From CAZCDS01 sp964497585 (GTDB lineage: Bacteria > Desulfobacterota > Desulfomonilia > Desulfomonilales > Desulfomonilaceae), in the NCBI GenBank assembly GCA_964497585.1, contig CAZCDS010000010.1:1-64000 (forward strand): a DNA stretch of 64,000 nt. Direction: 5' to 3'. The notes below the pieces were generated by a model that did not search any database, was not told where the DNA came from, and was given only the letters and a program-made list of their open reading frames with translations. A program made the translations under genes and the position numbers. Position 1 is the first letter of the stretch, and each line of letters opens with the position of its first letter. Of the stretch, positions 26,460 to 36,200 are shown piece after piece.

Positions 26460-26844
26460 GCGATGGCTCCTCACCGCGCGCGAGGATCTCGCTGCCGCGG
26501 AAGCACTTCTCGGCGCCGGCATGTACCCCCAAGCCTGTTTCTACTCACAGCAAGCTGCTGAGAAGGCCGTGAAATCCCTGTGGTACATGATCGACTCGGA
26601 CCCGTGGGGTCATTCCGTCCAGCGCCTCATCACCGATTTCCCGGAAAGGGATACCATTCCCGATCCAAATACCTGGGCGCAAAAAGGCGCGCTTCTCGAC
26701 CAGTTCTACATTCCCACCCGATACCCTAACGGACTCCCGGATCTGACTCCCGGCCAAACCTATAAGAAGGAAGACGCCCTCCGAGGCATCGAAGCGGCAC
26801 GAATGCTGCTGGAAGGCTGTGGGAAATGGCTTGAGTCCCGGTAG
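26428..26844 (+). CDS. HEPN-domain protein (second MNT/HEPN module)
   Basis: A 138-residue helical HEPN protein. WLLTAREDLAAAEALLGAG starts the domain; ACFYSQQAAEKAVKSLWY near residues 36-53 is the signature motif; GHSVQRLI and DQFYIPTRYPNGLPD (near 90-104) complete it. It begins 32 bases inside the preceding nucleotidyltransferase gene. The sequence is clearly different from the HEPN protein at 23691-24092, so this is not a recent duplicate. Toxin action on RNA is inferred from the family. Confidence 0.85.
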   Translation: MSRTDNRHQAERWLLTAREDLAAAEALLGAGMYPQACFYSQQAAEKAVKSLWYMIDSDPWGHSVQRLITDFPERDTIPDPNTWAQKGALLDQFYIPTRYPNGLPDLTPGQTYKKEDALRGIEAARMLLEGCGKWLESR

Positions 26845-26890
26845 GAGAAGCCAAGCCTTGAAACGTTTCTCGGGTCTTCGAAGATCCACA

Positions 26891-27643
26891 TCAGCCGGAT
26901 CTGTTAATCAGAGTGGCAGCGTACGCGGCCCCGAATCCATTGTCGATGTTCACGACAGTTACGCCTGGCGCACAGGAATTGAGCATCCCGAGCAGAGCTG
27001 CTATTCCGCCGAAGGATGCGCCGTACCCGATCGACGTGGGGACTGCAATCACCGGGCGATCCACAAGACCGCCGATTACACTCGGGAGCGCTCCCTCCAT
27101 GCCTGCCGCCGCAATGATCACGGACGCTGAGCGTAGCTTCGCGCTGTGTTCGAGGAGTCGGTGAATGCCCGCGATTCCGACGTCGTAGAGCGTCTCCGTC
27201 TCGTTCCCCATGGCTCGGGCAGTGACCGCGGCTTCCTCAGCAACGGGAAGGTCAGAGGTTCCCGCCGCGACCACGAGCACGGTTCCCTTACCACTGATGT
27301 CGATCGCCCCTTTGCTCCACAAGAGGGTTCGCGCGGTGGAATTGTGCTCAAGATCGGGAAATTCTTTCACTACTCCCGCTGCCTTGTCGTCGTCGACCCG
27401 GGTGATGAGTATAACGTCCTGGCGCTCCTTCAGGCTCTTGAAAATACCCAGAATCTGAGCCACGCTCTTACCCTGGCCGAAGATTACCTCGGGAAATCCG
27501 ATCCGCACCGCACGGTGATGATCGACGGACGCGTAGCCGAGATGGTCGGTTTCCAGATCCCGGAAAGCAGCGGCCGCGTCGGCCGGCGTCACACGTCCCG
27601 CGCGTACGTCCTCGAGTATCTCCATGAGCCGTGAGCGATTCAT
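26891..27643 (-). CDS. larB: LarB-like pyridinium-3,5-biscarboxylate synthase (PurE-like fold)
   Basis: A 250-residue protein matching LarB, which carboxylates nicotinic acid adenine dinucleotide in making the nickel-pincer cofactor of lactate racemase-type enzymes. The N-terminal part has the family's HRAVRIGFPEVIFGQGKS segment near residue 43; the C-terminal PurE-like domain shows VVAAGTSDLPVAEEAA near 126 and IAAAGMEGALPSVIGGLVD near 178, with SIGYGASFGGIAALLGMLNS near 207. ATG 27643 is preceded by GGAGAGG. larC, larE and larA are not in the window. It converges on the second MNT/HEPN pair. Confidence 0.88.
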   Translation of the reverse strand: MNRSRLMEILEDVRAGRVTPADAAAAFRDLETDHLGYASVDHHRAVRIGFPEVIFGQGKSVAQILGIFKSLKERQDVILITRVDDDKAAGVVKEFPDLEHNSTARTLLWSKGAIDISGKGTVLVVAAGTSDLPVAEEAAVTARAMGNETETLYDVGIAGIHRLLEHSAKLRSASVIIAAAGMEGALPSVIGGLVDRPVIAVPTSIGYGASFGGIAALLGMLNSCAPGVTVVNIDNGFGAAYAATLINRSG

Positions 27644-27800
27644 TCCCTCTCCCTCGCTTCTCCCACAATTTGCTCTGAATACTATGATAAATACCGATGG
27701 TACGGCAACCGTTCTTGAGGTCAGAGGTGGTGGCAGCAATTCCCTGCAGACGGCCCGCTCGTTAGGAGCTTCCGGGCCGGTGGGTGCTTTCCCCCTGTCA

Positions 27801-29177
27801 TCATTCCCCCAGCAGCTCGGCAACGTCAATTCCGTACTTCTTGATCCTGTTCCAAACGGTCTGACGACTCACCCCCAGCATTTCCGCCGCGATCTTCCTT
27901 TTCCCGCCCGCCCTTACGAGAGTGTCAATGAGATGCTGCTTTTCGGTACGGCCGATGGGTTTCTCGTGAAATGCAGTGAGCGGGGGAGGCCGGTCCAGTA
28001 TAGACTCGGGGAGATGAGCCCGGGTAATAAGATCTCCCGTGCAGACCACAAACGCATATTCCAGGACGTTTATCAATTCCCGGACGTTTCCGGGCCAATG
28101 GTAGCGTGCCAGGAGACGCATGCCCTCGTGATCGATGCCCCTGACCGTTTTGCCGGACCTCGACGCCGCGTCCCCGATGAACTTCTCGATCAACAGCGGG
28201 AGGTCGCCGGGCCGCTCTCGAAGGGGAGGAATCGAAATGGGAATCACGTTCAGACGAAAGAAGAGGTCCTCGCGAAAGAGCCCTTGCGCCATCATCTGCC
28301 GCAGGTCCCTATGCGTGGCCGCGATGACCCGAACATCGATCGGAACCGGTCTGTAGTCACCTACCCGCTCAATCTCCTTCTCCTGGAGTACTCTCAGCAG
28401 GCGCACCTGAGTGGGCGGCGGCAGGTCCCCGATCTCGTCGAGGAAGATGTCTCCCGAGTTCGCGGCCTGGAACCGTCCTTTTGTGGTCCGATCCGCCCCC
28501 GTGAACGCGCCCTTTACGTGTCCGAATAGTTCGCTCTCCAGCAGAGTTTCACTCAACGCGGCGCAGTTCACCCGAATGAAAGGGCCGGCGCTCTTCATGC
28601 CCAGTCGGTGAATCACGCTTGCCACGAGTTCTTTGCCTGTTCCGCTCTCGCCGTAGATGAGCACCGGCGCATCCGATCCAGCGGCCTTGGCGATAATGTC
28701 ATAGAGATTCTTCATCTGCGGGGAAACTCCGATGATGCCGTAAAAGCCTGCCCGGTCCTCGAGCATGCTGCGGAGCTGAGTGATCTCCTCGTCCTTCTGG
28801 TCGACCGCCGTCATGTCGGTGATGGTCTCGACAGCGCAGCTGACCTCTCCCCTGTCGTCGTGCAGGATTCGGGACCTCTTAAGGATTGGCAAGTACGTTC
28901 CGTCCTTCCGTCTCAGAGCGCATCGCGTCTTTGGCAGGTCACCGACCCTGAAGAGGCCGCAACCCTCGCGCCTGCCGCTAGCTCCCACATCGGGACAGAC
29001 GTCGCAGTCAAGCACTGAACAGGGTTTTCCCAACATTTCCTCTGCCGCGTATCCGGTAATCGACTCCATGGCACTGTTGACGAACAGAATAGTGGTGTCC
29101 GGAGCGACGAGCATGAGGCCGTCTGTCAAGGTGTCGAGCACCGACTTCCAAAAAGGCGATTTTTCGTCACCTAGCAC
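27801..29177 (-). CDS. PAS-containing sigma-54-dependent transcriptional activator
   Basis: A 458-residue NtrC-type regulator. Residues 8-130 form a PAS domain holding a cysteine cluster (CSVLDCDVC ... GCGLF) that could sense redox or bind a metal. The AAA+ domain follows: GESGTGKE near 175 (Walker A), ELFGHVKGAFTGAD near 216 (intact GAFTGA loop contacting sigma-54), GDIFLDEIGDLP near 244 (Walker B) and the FFRLNVIPI/PPLRERPGD segment. The C-terminal FIS helix-turn-helix (KRKIAAEMLGVSRQTVWNRI) ends it. The GTG at 29177 is preceded by GGAG. It diverges from a small membrane protein and the multiheme cytochrome gene, which are its likely targets; no -24/-12 promoter was recognised there. Confidence 0.92.
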   Translation of the reverse strand: MLGDEKSPFWKSVLDTLTDGLMLVAPDTTILFVNSAMESITGYAAEEMLGKPCSVLDCDVCPDVGASGRREGCGLFRVGDLPKTRCALRRKDGTYLPILKRSRILHDDRGEVSCAVETITDMTAVDQKDEEITQLRSMLEDRAGFYGIIGVSPQMKNLYDIIAKAAGSDAPVLIYGESGTGKELVASVIHRLGMKSAGPFIRVNCAALSETLLESELFGHVKGAFTGADRTTKGRFQAANSGDIFLDEIGDLPPPTQVRLLRVLQEKEIERVGDYRPVPIDVRVIAATHRDLRQMMAQGLFREDLFFRLNVIPISIPPLRERPGDLPLLIEKFIGDAASRSGKTVRGIDHEGMRLLARYHWPGNVRELINVLEYAFVVCTGDLITRAHLPESILDRPPPLTAFHEKPIGRTEKQHLIDTLVRAGGKRKIAAEMLGVSRQTVWNRIKKYGIDVAELLGE

Positions 29178-29662
29178 TGATTTTTCTCCAGGGCATTTCT
29201 GTCAAGAATATGTTATCTAACATGACAATTTTCGTCAAGATCGTTACCTCGCCTTTACATGCACGCGACAACGTCGACATGTTGCTGCCCGACCTCCCAT
29301 AGGGACGGATATCCCCCTGACATGAGGACTGGTTTCCTTCATTTTCTGGGAGGGAACGGGTTTGATCGCAGGAGCGGCCCGAGCAGGAAGAGACCGAGCC
29401 GGGCAGGAATCCCATCGCCATAGAGGGTTCTGCTGTACTGAGAAGAAGCTGTGGTGTCAATTACATAGAATGATCATTTGCTTTCTGATGACCCAAATGC
29501 ACACTTTGGCATCAAGATTGCAGAGGTTATTCCCTAGCGGCGTGGTCGTGATTCCGATCCTCGCGCCGAAAGGGAGAATTGCAAGGATCAGAAGAAGCCA
29601 CTGTCCGATCGGGACTCGCGTGCACGCCGCTTCAGAAGAAAAGCTAGATAGGGAGGTGCCAG
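29178..29662. other. Divergent intergenic region
   Basis: Region between the sigma-54 activator and the small membrane protein. A dyad TGTTA-TC-TAACA lies near 29210-29221, close to the activator's start, and could be an operator. No gene was seen. A clear TGGCAC-N5-TTGC promoter was not found. Confidence 0.35.
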
Positions 29663-29947
29663 ATGGAAGCGCATGAAAATCCTCTGAGGAGGATGACGGA
29701 GACAACCGGCACCATCATGATAATTATCTGGACGTTCGTTCTCGGGCCCGTGGGGTTCCTGCTGTTGTTGGGTACCGCCTACGCAATGATTTCCGGGAAT
29801 CTGGCTCTGGGCATCGTTTGCGGCCTATTGATGTTTTCACCGCTTCTGGTCACCGCTGTGTGGGCTCCACTCGTGGCCCTGACGCTCCTTGTCGAGCGGT
29901 TCAGTGCAAGAGCGATTCCGGCCCCCGAGACCAACCTCACGCGGTAG
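29663..29947 (+). CDS. Small two-segment membrane protein
   Basis: A 94-residue hypothetical protein with two strongly hydrophobic stretches (TIMIIIWTFVLGPVGFLLLL, and LALGIVCGLLMFSPLLVTAV near 47-66) and short polar ends. GGGAGG lies about 7 bases before the ATG. It lies between the sigma-54 activator and the multiheme cytochrome, on the same strand as the cytochrome, 253 bases upstream. No conserved family is recognised. A role alongside the membrane cytochrome is possible from position only. Confidence 0.6.
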   Translation: MEAHENPLRRMTETTGTIMIIIWTFVLGPVGFLLLLGTAYAMISGNLALGIVCGLLMFSPLLVTAVWAPLVALTLLVERFSARAIPAPETNLTR

Positions 29948-30200
29948 ACGGGTGGGCACCGGGAATTTGCCCTGAAGAGCGTACCCGCCCGTTTGACCTT
30001 TCCATCGGAGAGGGGCGTACGCGCTTCTGTCCGCGGTGCAACCCTTCCACAGACCTTCGATCACCGATTCCAAAGACGCGGGCAGACGGACCCCTCGTCG
30101 GGATGAAGGCTCCACATGAGGCCGGTCCGGCGTTCTTTGTCTCTGCCTCGAGCATCATGCTCAAATACATGGTATACCTGGGCTGGGAGCGAACAAGGCA

Positions 30201-31916
30201 ATGCCATGTCTCAGTCCTTTCTTACGCGGGTTGGCGTGCGCGCTTTTGTTCACGTTAGCGATATCCGGAATTCTCTGCCACGGAGCAAGACCGAGTTCCG
30301 AAGAATGCCTTGTCTGCCATGGTCGGGAAGACGTTTGTTCGAAGCGAGGCAAGAGTCGGTTCATCGATGGCGGTCGGTTCTCGCACTCCGTCCATGGGAG
30401 AAATGGCATCGGTTGCCCGTCGTGCCATCAAGGAATCAGTAGAATCAGGAAAGATGCCGCCGTCCCTCATGAATTGGGAACCAAACCCAAGTGCACCGAA
30501 TGTCACGAGCGGGTGAGCAGACAGTACGCGAAGAGCCTGCACGCCCGTATATCGAAGAAGATATGCTATTCATGCCACAATCCCCATTATAGTAGATCTT
30601 TCCGTCGGATGTCGGGGGAGGAGAGGAAGAGAATTTGTCTCGCATGCCATGACGCGTACCAGACTCACCTTTGGCTGCCCCAGAAACAGCTTCATTTCAG
30701 ACACCTGGAATGCACCTCATGCCATGCTCTGAACGCGGAAATCGGGATGGTATTCTTCATCACGGACGAACATGCGCCCGGAGTTACGAAGATCCTCGAT
30801 TTCGCTCGCCTCCGCCCCTTCGTGGGCAGCGGAAAACAGGGCCTCGTCGAAACCGTCGACCGGGACGGAAACGGCACGATCTCGTCCGAGGAGATCCGAT
30901 ACTTTATGAGAAGGCTCAGAGAAGCGGGCATTTCCGGGGCTTCTTTGAAGGTAAGGATCCTCGTGCTCAAGCCGACCCACAATTTCTCGGACCGGGGCGA
31001 ACGGGCTCGAAACTGCACCCTCTGTCATTCGGCATCTGCGCGGTTCTATACGAAACTCCTGCTCATGCTCCCGGAAAAGGATGGAGGCATCAGGACAATC
31101 CCGGTGGAAAAGCGTATTCTTTCGCGCCGCGGCCAATCACCGTTCATGGGAGACTTCTATCTCCTCGGAGAGTCGAAGATCCACAAGAAGGATCTCGACG
31201 ACCTGATCCAGGCCATAAGACTGATAGGATTCAAGTGGCTTGACGTGCTCGGAGTGCTGACGCTCCTTGCGTGCTTGTCGGCGGTGTTGCTGCACGCAGC
31301 GTTGATGCTTTTCACGCGGAAGTACAGGAGAGAGGCGAGCGTACCGGAGCAGGTCGAGTTGCGACCTGTGCCCGTCCGAGCCTGGCACTATATCCACGGC
31401 TTCTGGGTAATCCTCCTGGTGCTCACCGGGGTTCAGTTGAGGCTGCCGGACCTGGCTCCGATCTTCGCCACATTCCTCAACGCGGTGAACCTCCACAACA
31501 TCAGTGGAGCGGTTCTGATTATCGACTATTTCTTCTGGATTTCCTACACCCTTTGGACAGGAGAGTTCAGGAGCCGCCTCTTCATGTGGCCCGGCGATGT
31601 CCTGAAGCATACCGAGCAGATCGTCCGATACTACGGATACTTGATCTTTGTGGGGACGCGTTTCCCCGGCCCTCTGCCCGGGGGCTCGGGCCTGCATCCC
31701 TTTGAAAGGTTGCTCTACTTGATCGTGATGCTGGTTCTCATCCCCGTTCAGATCGGAACCGGGATTCTCCTCTTCGACGTGTACGCGATGATGCCGATTA
31801 TCACATCCCTGGGAGGACTTCGCGTTGTCGACACCGTGCACATAGCCATAGGCTATCTACTCATATCCTTCCTGATCCTTCACACGTACTTCCATACACT
31901 CAAACGGTTCCGATGA
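30201..31916 (+). CDS. Heptaheme cytochrome c fused to cytochrome b561-like membrane domain, with EF-hand
   Basis: A 571-residue electron-transfer protein. A signal segment (residues 5-25) is followed by seven CxxCH heme sites at about 36, 72, 98, 122, 146, 171 and 272. Between hemes 6 and 7 lies a canonical EF-hand loop, DRDGNGTISSEE, at 220-231, with Asp/Asn/Glu in the calcium-binding positions. From about residue 345, several transmembrane helices with paired histidines (RAWHYIHGFW, NLHNISG, VDTVHIAIGYLL, LILHTYFHTL) resemble the cytochrome b561/Ni-Fe hydrogenase cytochrome b family. It would connect the quinone pool with periplasmic electron carriers. The ATG at 30201 follows GGGAGC/AAGG. 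A terminator-like hairpin follows at 31949. The upstream sigma-54 activator may control it. Confidence 0.88.
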   Translation: MPCLSPFLRGLACALLFTLAISGILCHGARPSSEECLVCHGREDVCSKRGKSRFIDGGRFSHSVHGRNGIGCPSCHQGISRIRKDAAVPHELGTKPKCTECHERVSRQYAKSLHARISKKICYSCHNPHYSRSFRRMSGEERKRICLACHDAYQTHLWLPQKQLHFRHLECTSCHALNAEIGMVFFITDEHAPGVTKILDFARLRPFVGSGKQGLVETVDRDGNGTISSEEIRYFMRRLREAGISGASLKVRILVLKPTHNFSDRGERARNCTLCHSASARFYTKLLLMLPEKDGGIRTIPVEKRILSRRGQSPFMGDFYLLGESKIHKKDLDDLIQAIRLIGFKWLDVLGVLTLLACLSAVLLHAALMLFTRKYRREASVPEQVELRPVPVRAWHYIHGFWVILLVLTGVQLRLPDLAPIFATFLNAVNLHNISGAVLIIDYFFWISYTLWTGEFRSRLFMWPGDVLKHTEQIVRYYGYLIFVGTRFPGPLPGGSGLHPFERLLYLIVMLVLIPVQIGTGILLFDVYAMMPIITSLGGLRVVDTVHIAIGYLLISFLILHTYFHTLKRFR

Positions 31917-31948
31917 GGAGTTCAGCCGGCGTATCGCAGACAAACGAA

Positions 31949-31980
31949 AGCCCCGGAAAGGAGGATACAAAACCGGGGCT
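31949..31980 (+). terminator. Terminator-like hairpin after the cytochrome gene
   Basis: AGCCCCGG (31949-31956) pairs perfectly with CCGGGGCT (31973-31980) over a 16-base loop, 33 bases after the cytochrome stop. No T run follows directly. Confidence 0.5.
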
Positions 31981-32687
31981 CTGCATGGGGAAAAGGGTAT
32001 GTTGACAGCGGGCTACGCCTCCCGCTGAAGATGGGGCTTCTTAGATCATGATTCTAAATAGTTGTCAAGTAAAATTAAAGTAATTTCTAGAATAAACCGG
32101 ATTTACCAAACAATTAGTTTAGCATATTTATCTAAGTGCCTGTTATACATCATTATTATGTTGGGTACTGGCGCAGGCCAATCGTGTCCGCAGCTCTCCA
32201 TCTTAGGGCAGCACAGAGGAATCGGGCACGCGTCCCGGTTCGCCGGAACGGAGGCGTTTCGCGTGCGGCCTCCCACAGCTCCGTTGGGCTTCGCCCACCC
32301 GCGATCGACAGGATGTCGTTCCTCGCAAAACCAACTACTTACAAGGAATGTGTGGGCTACCTGGTACAGCATGCCGTCGAACCAGCCGCGGAGAGTTCTC
32401 GGCTCCGGCATGCGACCCCGGGTTTTCCCGGCAATGGCTTCCGGCGGAACGCCAATCCGGCACGTGGAATCGGACAAGTGAGCCGGTTCCCTGGGCTTCA
32501 TCCTGCGAACGAGGATCGCTGGAATCCTGGTGAAAGGCACGAGAGGAGAAAGAGGGTCTTCTTCGCGGCTTCGTGGCTGAGACTTATTATGCTCTTTGTC
32601 TCTTGGCTCTGGTTTCTCCTTAATTCTTGTTCCGCTTGGGGTGCCGGCGGTGGAACCTTGCAGGGGGAAGAGACTTGGGATGCGCCA
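31981..32687. other. Gene-poor stretch with an AT-rich segment
   Basis: 32050-32165 is markedly AT-rich (ATAAACCGGATTTACCAAAC, ATTAGTTTAGCATATTTATC) compared with its surroundings. Open frames on both strands from 32103 to 32560 have no recognisable product and an unlikely composition (rich in Arg/Pro/Cys), so I do not call genes. Foreign or decayed DNA is possible. Confidence 0.35.
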
Positions 32688-33134
32688 TCAGCCGTAGACC
32701 GCGCGGATCACGTCAGCCTTGCCAAGGATGCCCACCAGTTTGTCTCCGTCCACCACCGGGATCGTGTAGAGCTTGCCCTCTCCCATGAGACGCGCAACCT
32801 CCGAAACATCCGTATCGGAGGTTACCGTGACCGCGGGGCTTGTGCAGATTTCCCCGACCTTTGTGGCCGTGATGCGCTTGATTTCCTTTTCCATGCGCCA
32901 GGGGTTCTCCAGCGGTATGAAGGAATCGAGAATGAAGAAAAACGTGGGTATATGCAAAGGCTTGTCCTGGTTGACAAGATCGGACTCGCAGACCACCCCG
33001 ATTACCTTGTTGTCCTTGTCCACCACGGGAACACCGTTGATCCGTCTGAGGGAAAGGATCTCCGCAAGTTCTCTTAACGTGGTTTCCGGTGTAACGGTAA
33101 CCACATCCCGTGTCATAATATCGGCAACTTTCAT
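32688..33134 (-). CDS. Tandem CBS-domain protein
   Basis: A 148-residue protein made of two CBS motifs, a Bateman module that binds adenosine nucleotides. The first (MTRDVVTVTPETTLRELAEI ... INGVPVVDKDNKVIGVVCES) spans about residues 7-55 and the second (TSPAVTVTSDTDVSEVARLM ... YTIPVVDGDKLVGILGKADV) about 95-147. The linker between them is hydrophobic (PTFFFILDSFIPL). ATG at 33134 follows GAGGAAAG; longer starts run into the carB 3' region. It lies 85 bases downstream of carB on the same strand and may be co-transcribed, perhaps as an energy sensor. Confidence 0.9.
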   Translation of the reverse strand: MKVADIMTRDVVTVTPETTLRELAEILSLRRINGVPVVDKDNKVIGVVCESDLVNQDKPLHIPTFFFILDSFIPLENPWRMEKEIKRITATKVGEICTSPAVTVTSDTDVSEVARLMGEGKLYTIPVVDGDKLVGILGKADVIRAVYG

Positions 33135-33219
33135 GATACTTTCCTCCTCGCAGGCAGCGCCGGACAGGGCACCGTGCCAGGAACCCCTATCACGTAATAC
33201 AACGCGCCTTTCATTGTGG

Positions 33220-36200
33220 TCACAGCTCACACCGCTGGCGGCCCCCGTGGTATTCCTGGATTGACATGACCCGGTAGGAATCACCTCGGTGAAGCGCGTA
33301 CAGACCGAGGGAAAGAGCATTGGCCCCTGAGAGGGTCGTGAAATAGGGAATGTTGTGGTTGAGCGACGCGACGCGAATATGAAAGGAGTCCCGGATCGCT
33401 TTCTTTCCTTCGGACGTGTTGATCACGAGAGAGATTTCGCCTCTACGGATGAGGTCGATGACGTCGATCGTCCCGTCTTCGTGGACTTTTCCGACCGTCG
33501 TCGATTCGATTCCCGCCTCTTTGAGAACCGCGGCGGTGCCGTCGGTACAGGCAAAGGTGAAACCGCACTCGCGGAGTCTCCGCGCGACGATGACCGCACT
33601 CCTTTTGTCTCGGTCCGCGACGCTAAGGAAGACCGTACCCTCCTTCGGGATCGGGAAATCGGTGCTGTACTGGGACTTGAGGAATGCAGGCCCGAATTCG
33701 CAGTCAATACCCATGACTTCGCCGGTCGATTTCATTTCCGGGCCCAGGAGCACATCCACGCCTACGAACTTGATGAACGGGAAGACAGCCTCCTTGACAC
33801 TAATGTGTACGGGGATCACTTCTCGGGTGAAGCCGACCTCCGGGAGCGTCTTGCCGGCCATGACCCGGGCGCCGATCTTTGCCAGCGGAACCCCAATCGC
33901 CTTGGACACGAAGGGAATCGTCCTCGAAGCTCTCGGATTCACCTCAAGCACGAAGATCTCGCCGTCTTTGAGTGCGAGCTGGAGGTTCATCAGGCCTTTC
34001 ACTCCCAGCTCCAAAGCGAGCAGTCGGGTGATCCTTCGAATCTCGTCGAGGTGATAGCGGCCAAGGCTGTACGGTGGCAAGGAGCAGGACGAGTCGCCCG
34101 AATGGACACCTGCCTCCTCGATGTGCTCCATGATTCCGCCGATGACCACTTCTTCCCCGTCACATACCGCGTCCACGTCGATCTCCACCGCGCCGGCGAG
34201 GTAGCCGTCGAGCAGAATCGGATGATCTGGTGAAGCCTGCACCACGTTGCTGAGGTACTCCTCCAGCTCTTCCTGTGAATGGACGATCTCCATTGCGCGG
34301 CCCCCCAGGACGTACGAGGGGCGCACCACCAGCGGATATCCGATCCTCAGGGCGACTTCCATGACCTCATTGTAGGAATGGGCAATGTCATTGGGGGGCT
34401 GCTTGAGGCCGAGTTTGAGGAGCAACTCCTTGAACCGCTCGCGATCTTCGGCTCGGTCGATTGCGTCCGGCGATGTGCCGATAATGGGAACTCCCGCTTT
34501 CCGCAGCGGAACGGCAAGCTTCAGCGGGGTCTGTCCGCCGAACTGTACGATAACGCCATACGGCTTTTCCTTCTCCACGATGGCCAGGACATCTTCCAGG
34601 GTCAGGGGCTCGAAATAGAGCCTATCGGAGGTGTCATAATCCGTGCTGACCGTTTCGGGGTTGCAGTTGACCATGATGGTCTCAAACCCGTCTTCCTTGA
34701 GAGCAAAAGCGCCGTGAACGCAGCAGTAGTCGAACTCGATCCCCTGGCCGATCCGATTGGGACCGCCACCAAGGATCATGATTTTCTTTCGGTCCGTTGT
34801 GCCTGACTCGTCCTCATCCTCGTACGAGGAGTAGAGATAGGGCGTGTACGCTTCGAACTCCGCCGCGCACGTATCCACCCGCTTGAACACCGGCAGGACA
34901 TCGTTGTGTTGGCGGAGCGTACGGACCTCGTCCTCTGACAGACCGGTCAGCTCACCCAGCCTCACGTCCGAAAATCCATACGCCTTCGCCCGTCGTAGGA
35001 GATCCGATCCGTTTTCGCTCAACAATGAATTGGGCTCGGCGAGTCCTTTTTCCATCTCGACGATCTGCTCGATCTGCGCGAGAAACCATGGATCTATCGC
35101 GCTGGCCTCATAGATCTCCTCGATGCGCACGCCGGCTCTCATCGCGTCGGCAAGGTGCCACAGACGATCCGGGCTCGGCCTTTTGAGGCGGGCGAGGATC
35201 TCTTCCTTGGAGAGGCGCTCTTTCAGACGAGGTTCGAAGCCGTACACGTCGATCTCAAGGGACCGGATCGCCTTCTGGAGTGACTCTTTGAAGGTCCGAC
35301 CGATGGCCATGACCTCGCCCACGGACTTCATTTGTGTGGTGAGCGTAAAATCGGCGCCGGGGAATTTCTCGAAGGTGAACCTGGGGATCTTCGTCACAAC
35401 ATAGTCAATGGTCGGTTCGAAGGATGCAGGCGTTTTCAGGGTGATGTCGTTGGCGATCTCGTCAAGCGTGTACCCCACCGCGAGTTTGGCCGCAATCTTC
35501 GCGATGGGAAATCCGGTGGCCTTGGAAGCCAACGCGCTCGACCGGCTCACCCGGGGATTCATCTCGATGACTACAACCCGGCCGGTATCGGGGTGAACGG
35601 CAAACTGAATGTTCGACCCGCCTGTGTCAACGCCTATCTCACGGATGATTGCCACGGACTGGTCTCGGAGGATCTGGTACTCTTTGTCCGTAAGGGTTTG
35701 AGCCGGCGCGATGGTGATCGAGTCCCCGGTGTGGACTCCCATTGGATCGAAATTCTCGATAGAGCAGATGATCACGACATTGTCCGCGCCGTCGCGCATG
35801 ACCTCCAGCTCAAATTCCTTCCACCCCAGCACGGACTCTTCTACGAGGACCTGCCCCTTCGGGGAGAGATCCAGGCCCCACTTGGCAAGTCGTTCGAAAT
35901 CCTCTCGCGAAAAGGCGACGCTCCCCCCGGTTCCGCCAAGGGTAAAGGAGGGCCGGATCACGTTGGGGAATCCGACCTGTTCACCGATTTCCCTGGCCTC
36001 GTCGAGGGACCGGGCGTACCCGCTTTCCGGAAGATCGAGCCCGATATTGCTCATCGCCGCCTTGAACTGATCCCGGTCCTCGGCCTTGTTGATCGCTTCG
36101 AAGCTCGCTCCGATGAGTTCAACATTGTACCGTTCCAGCACGCCTTGTTCGTAAAGCTCCACCGCGCGATTAAGCGCGGTCTGCCCTCCCAGCGTCGGGA

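Noticed and set aside
32103..32540. Hypothetical protein on the minus strand
   Set aside because: Odd composition, no ribosome-binding site, no recognisable domain, and it overlaps equally good frames on the other strand.
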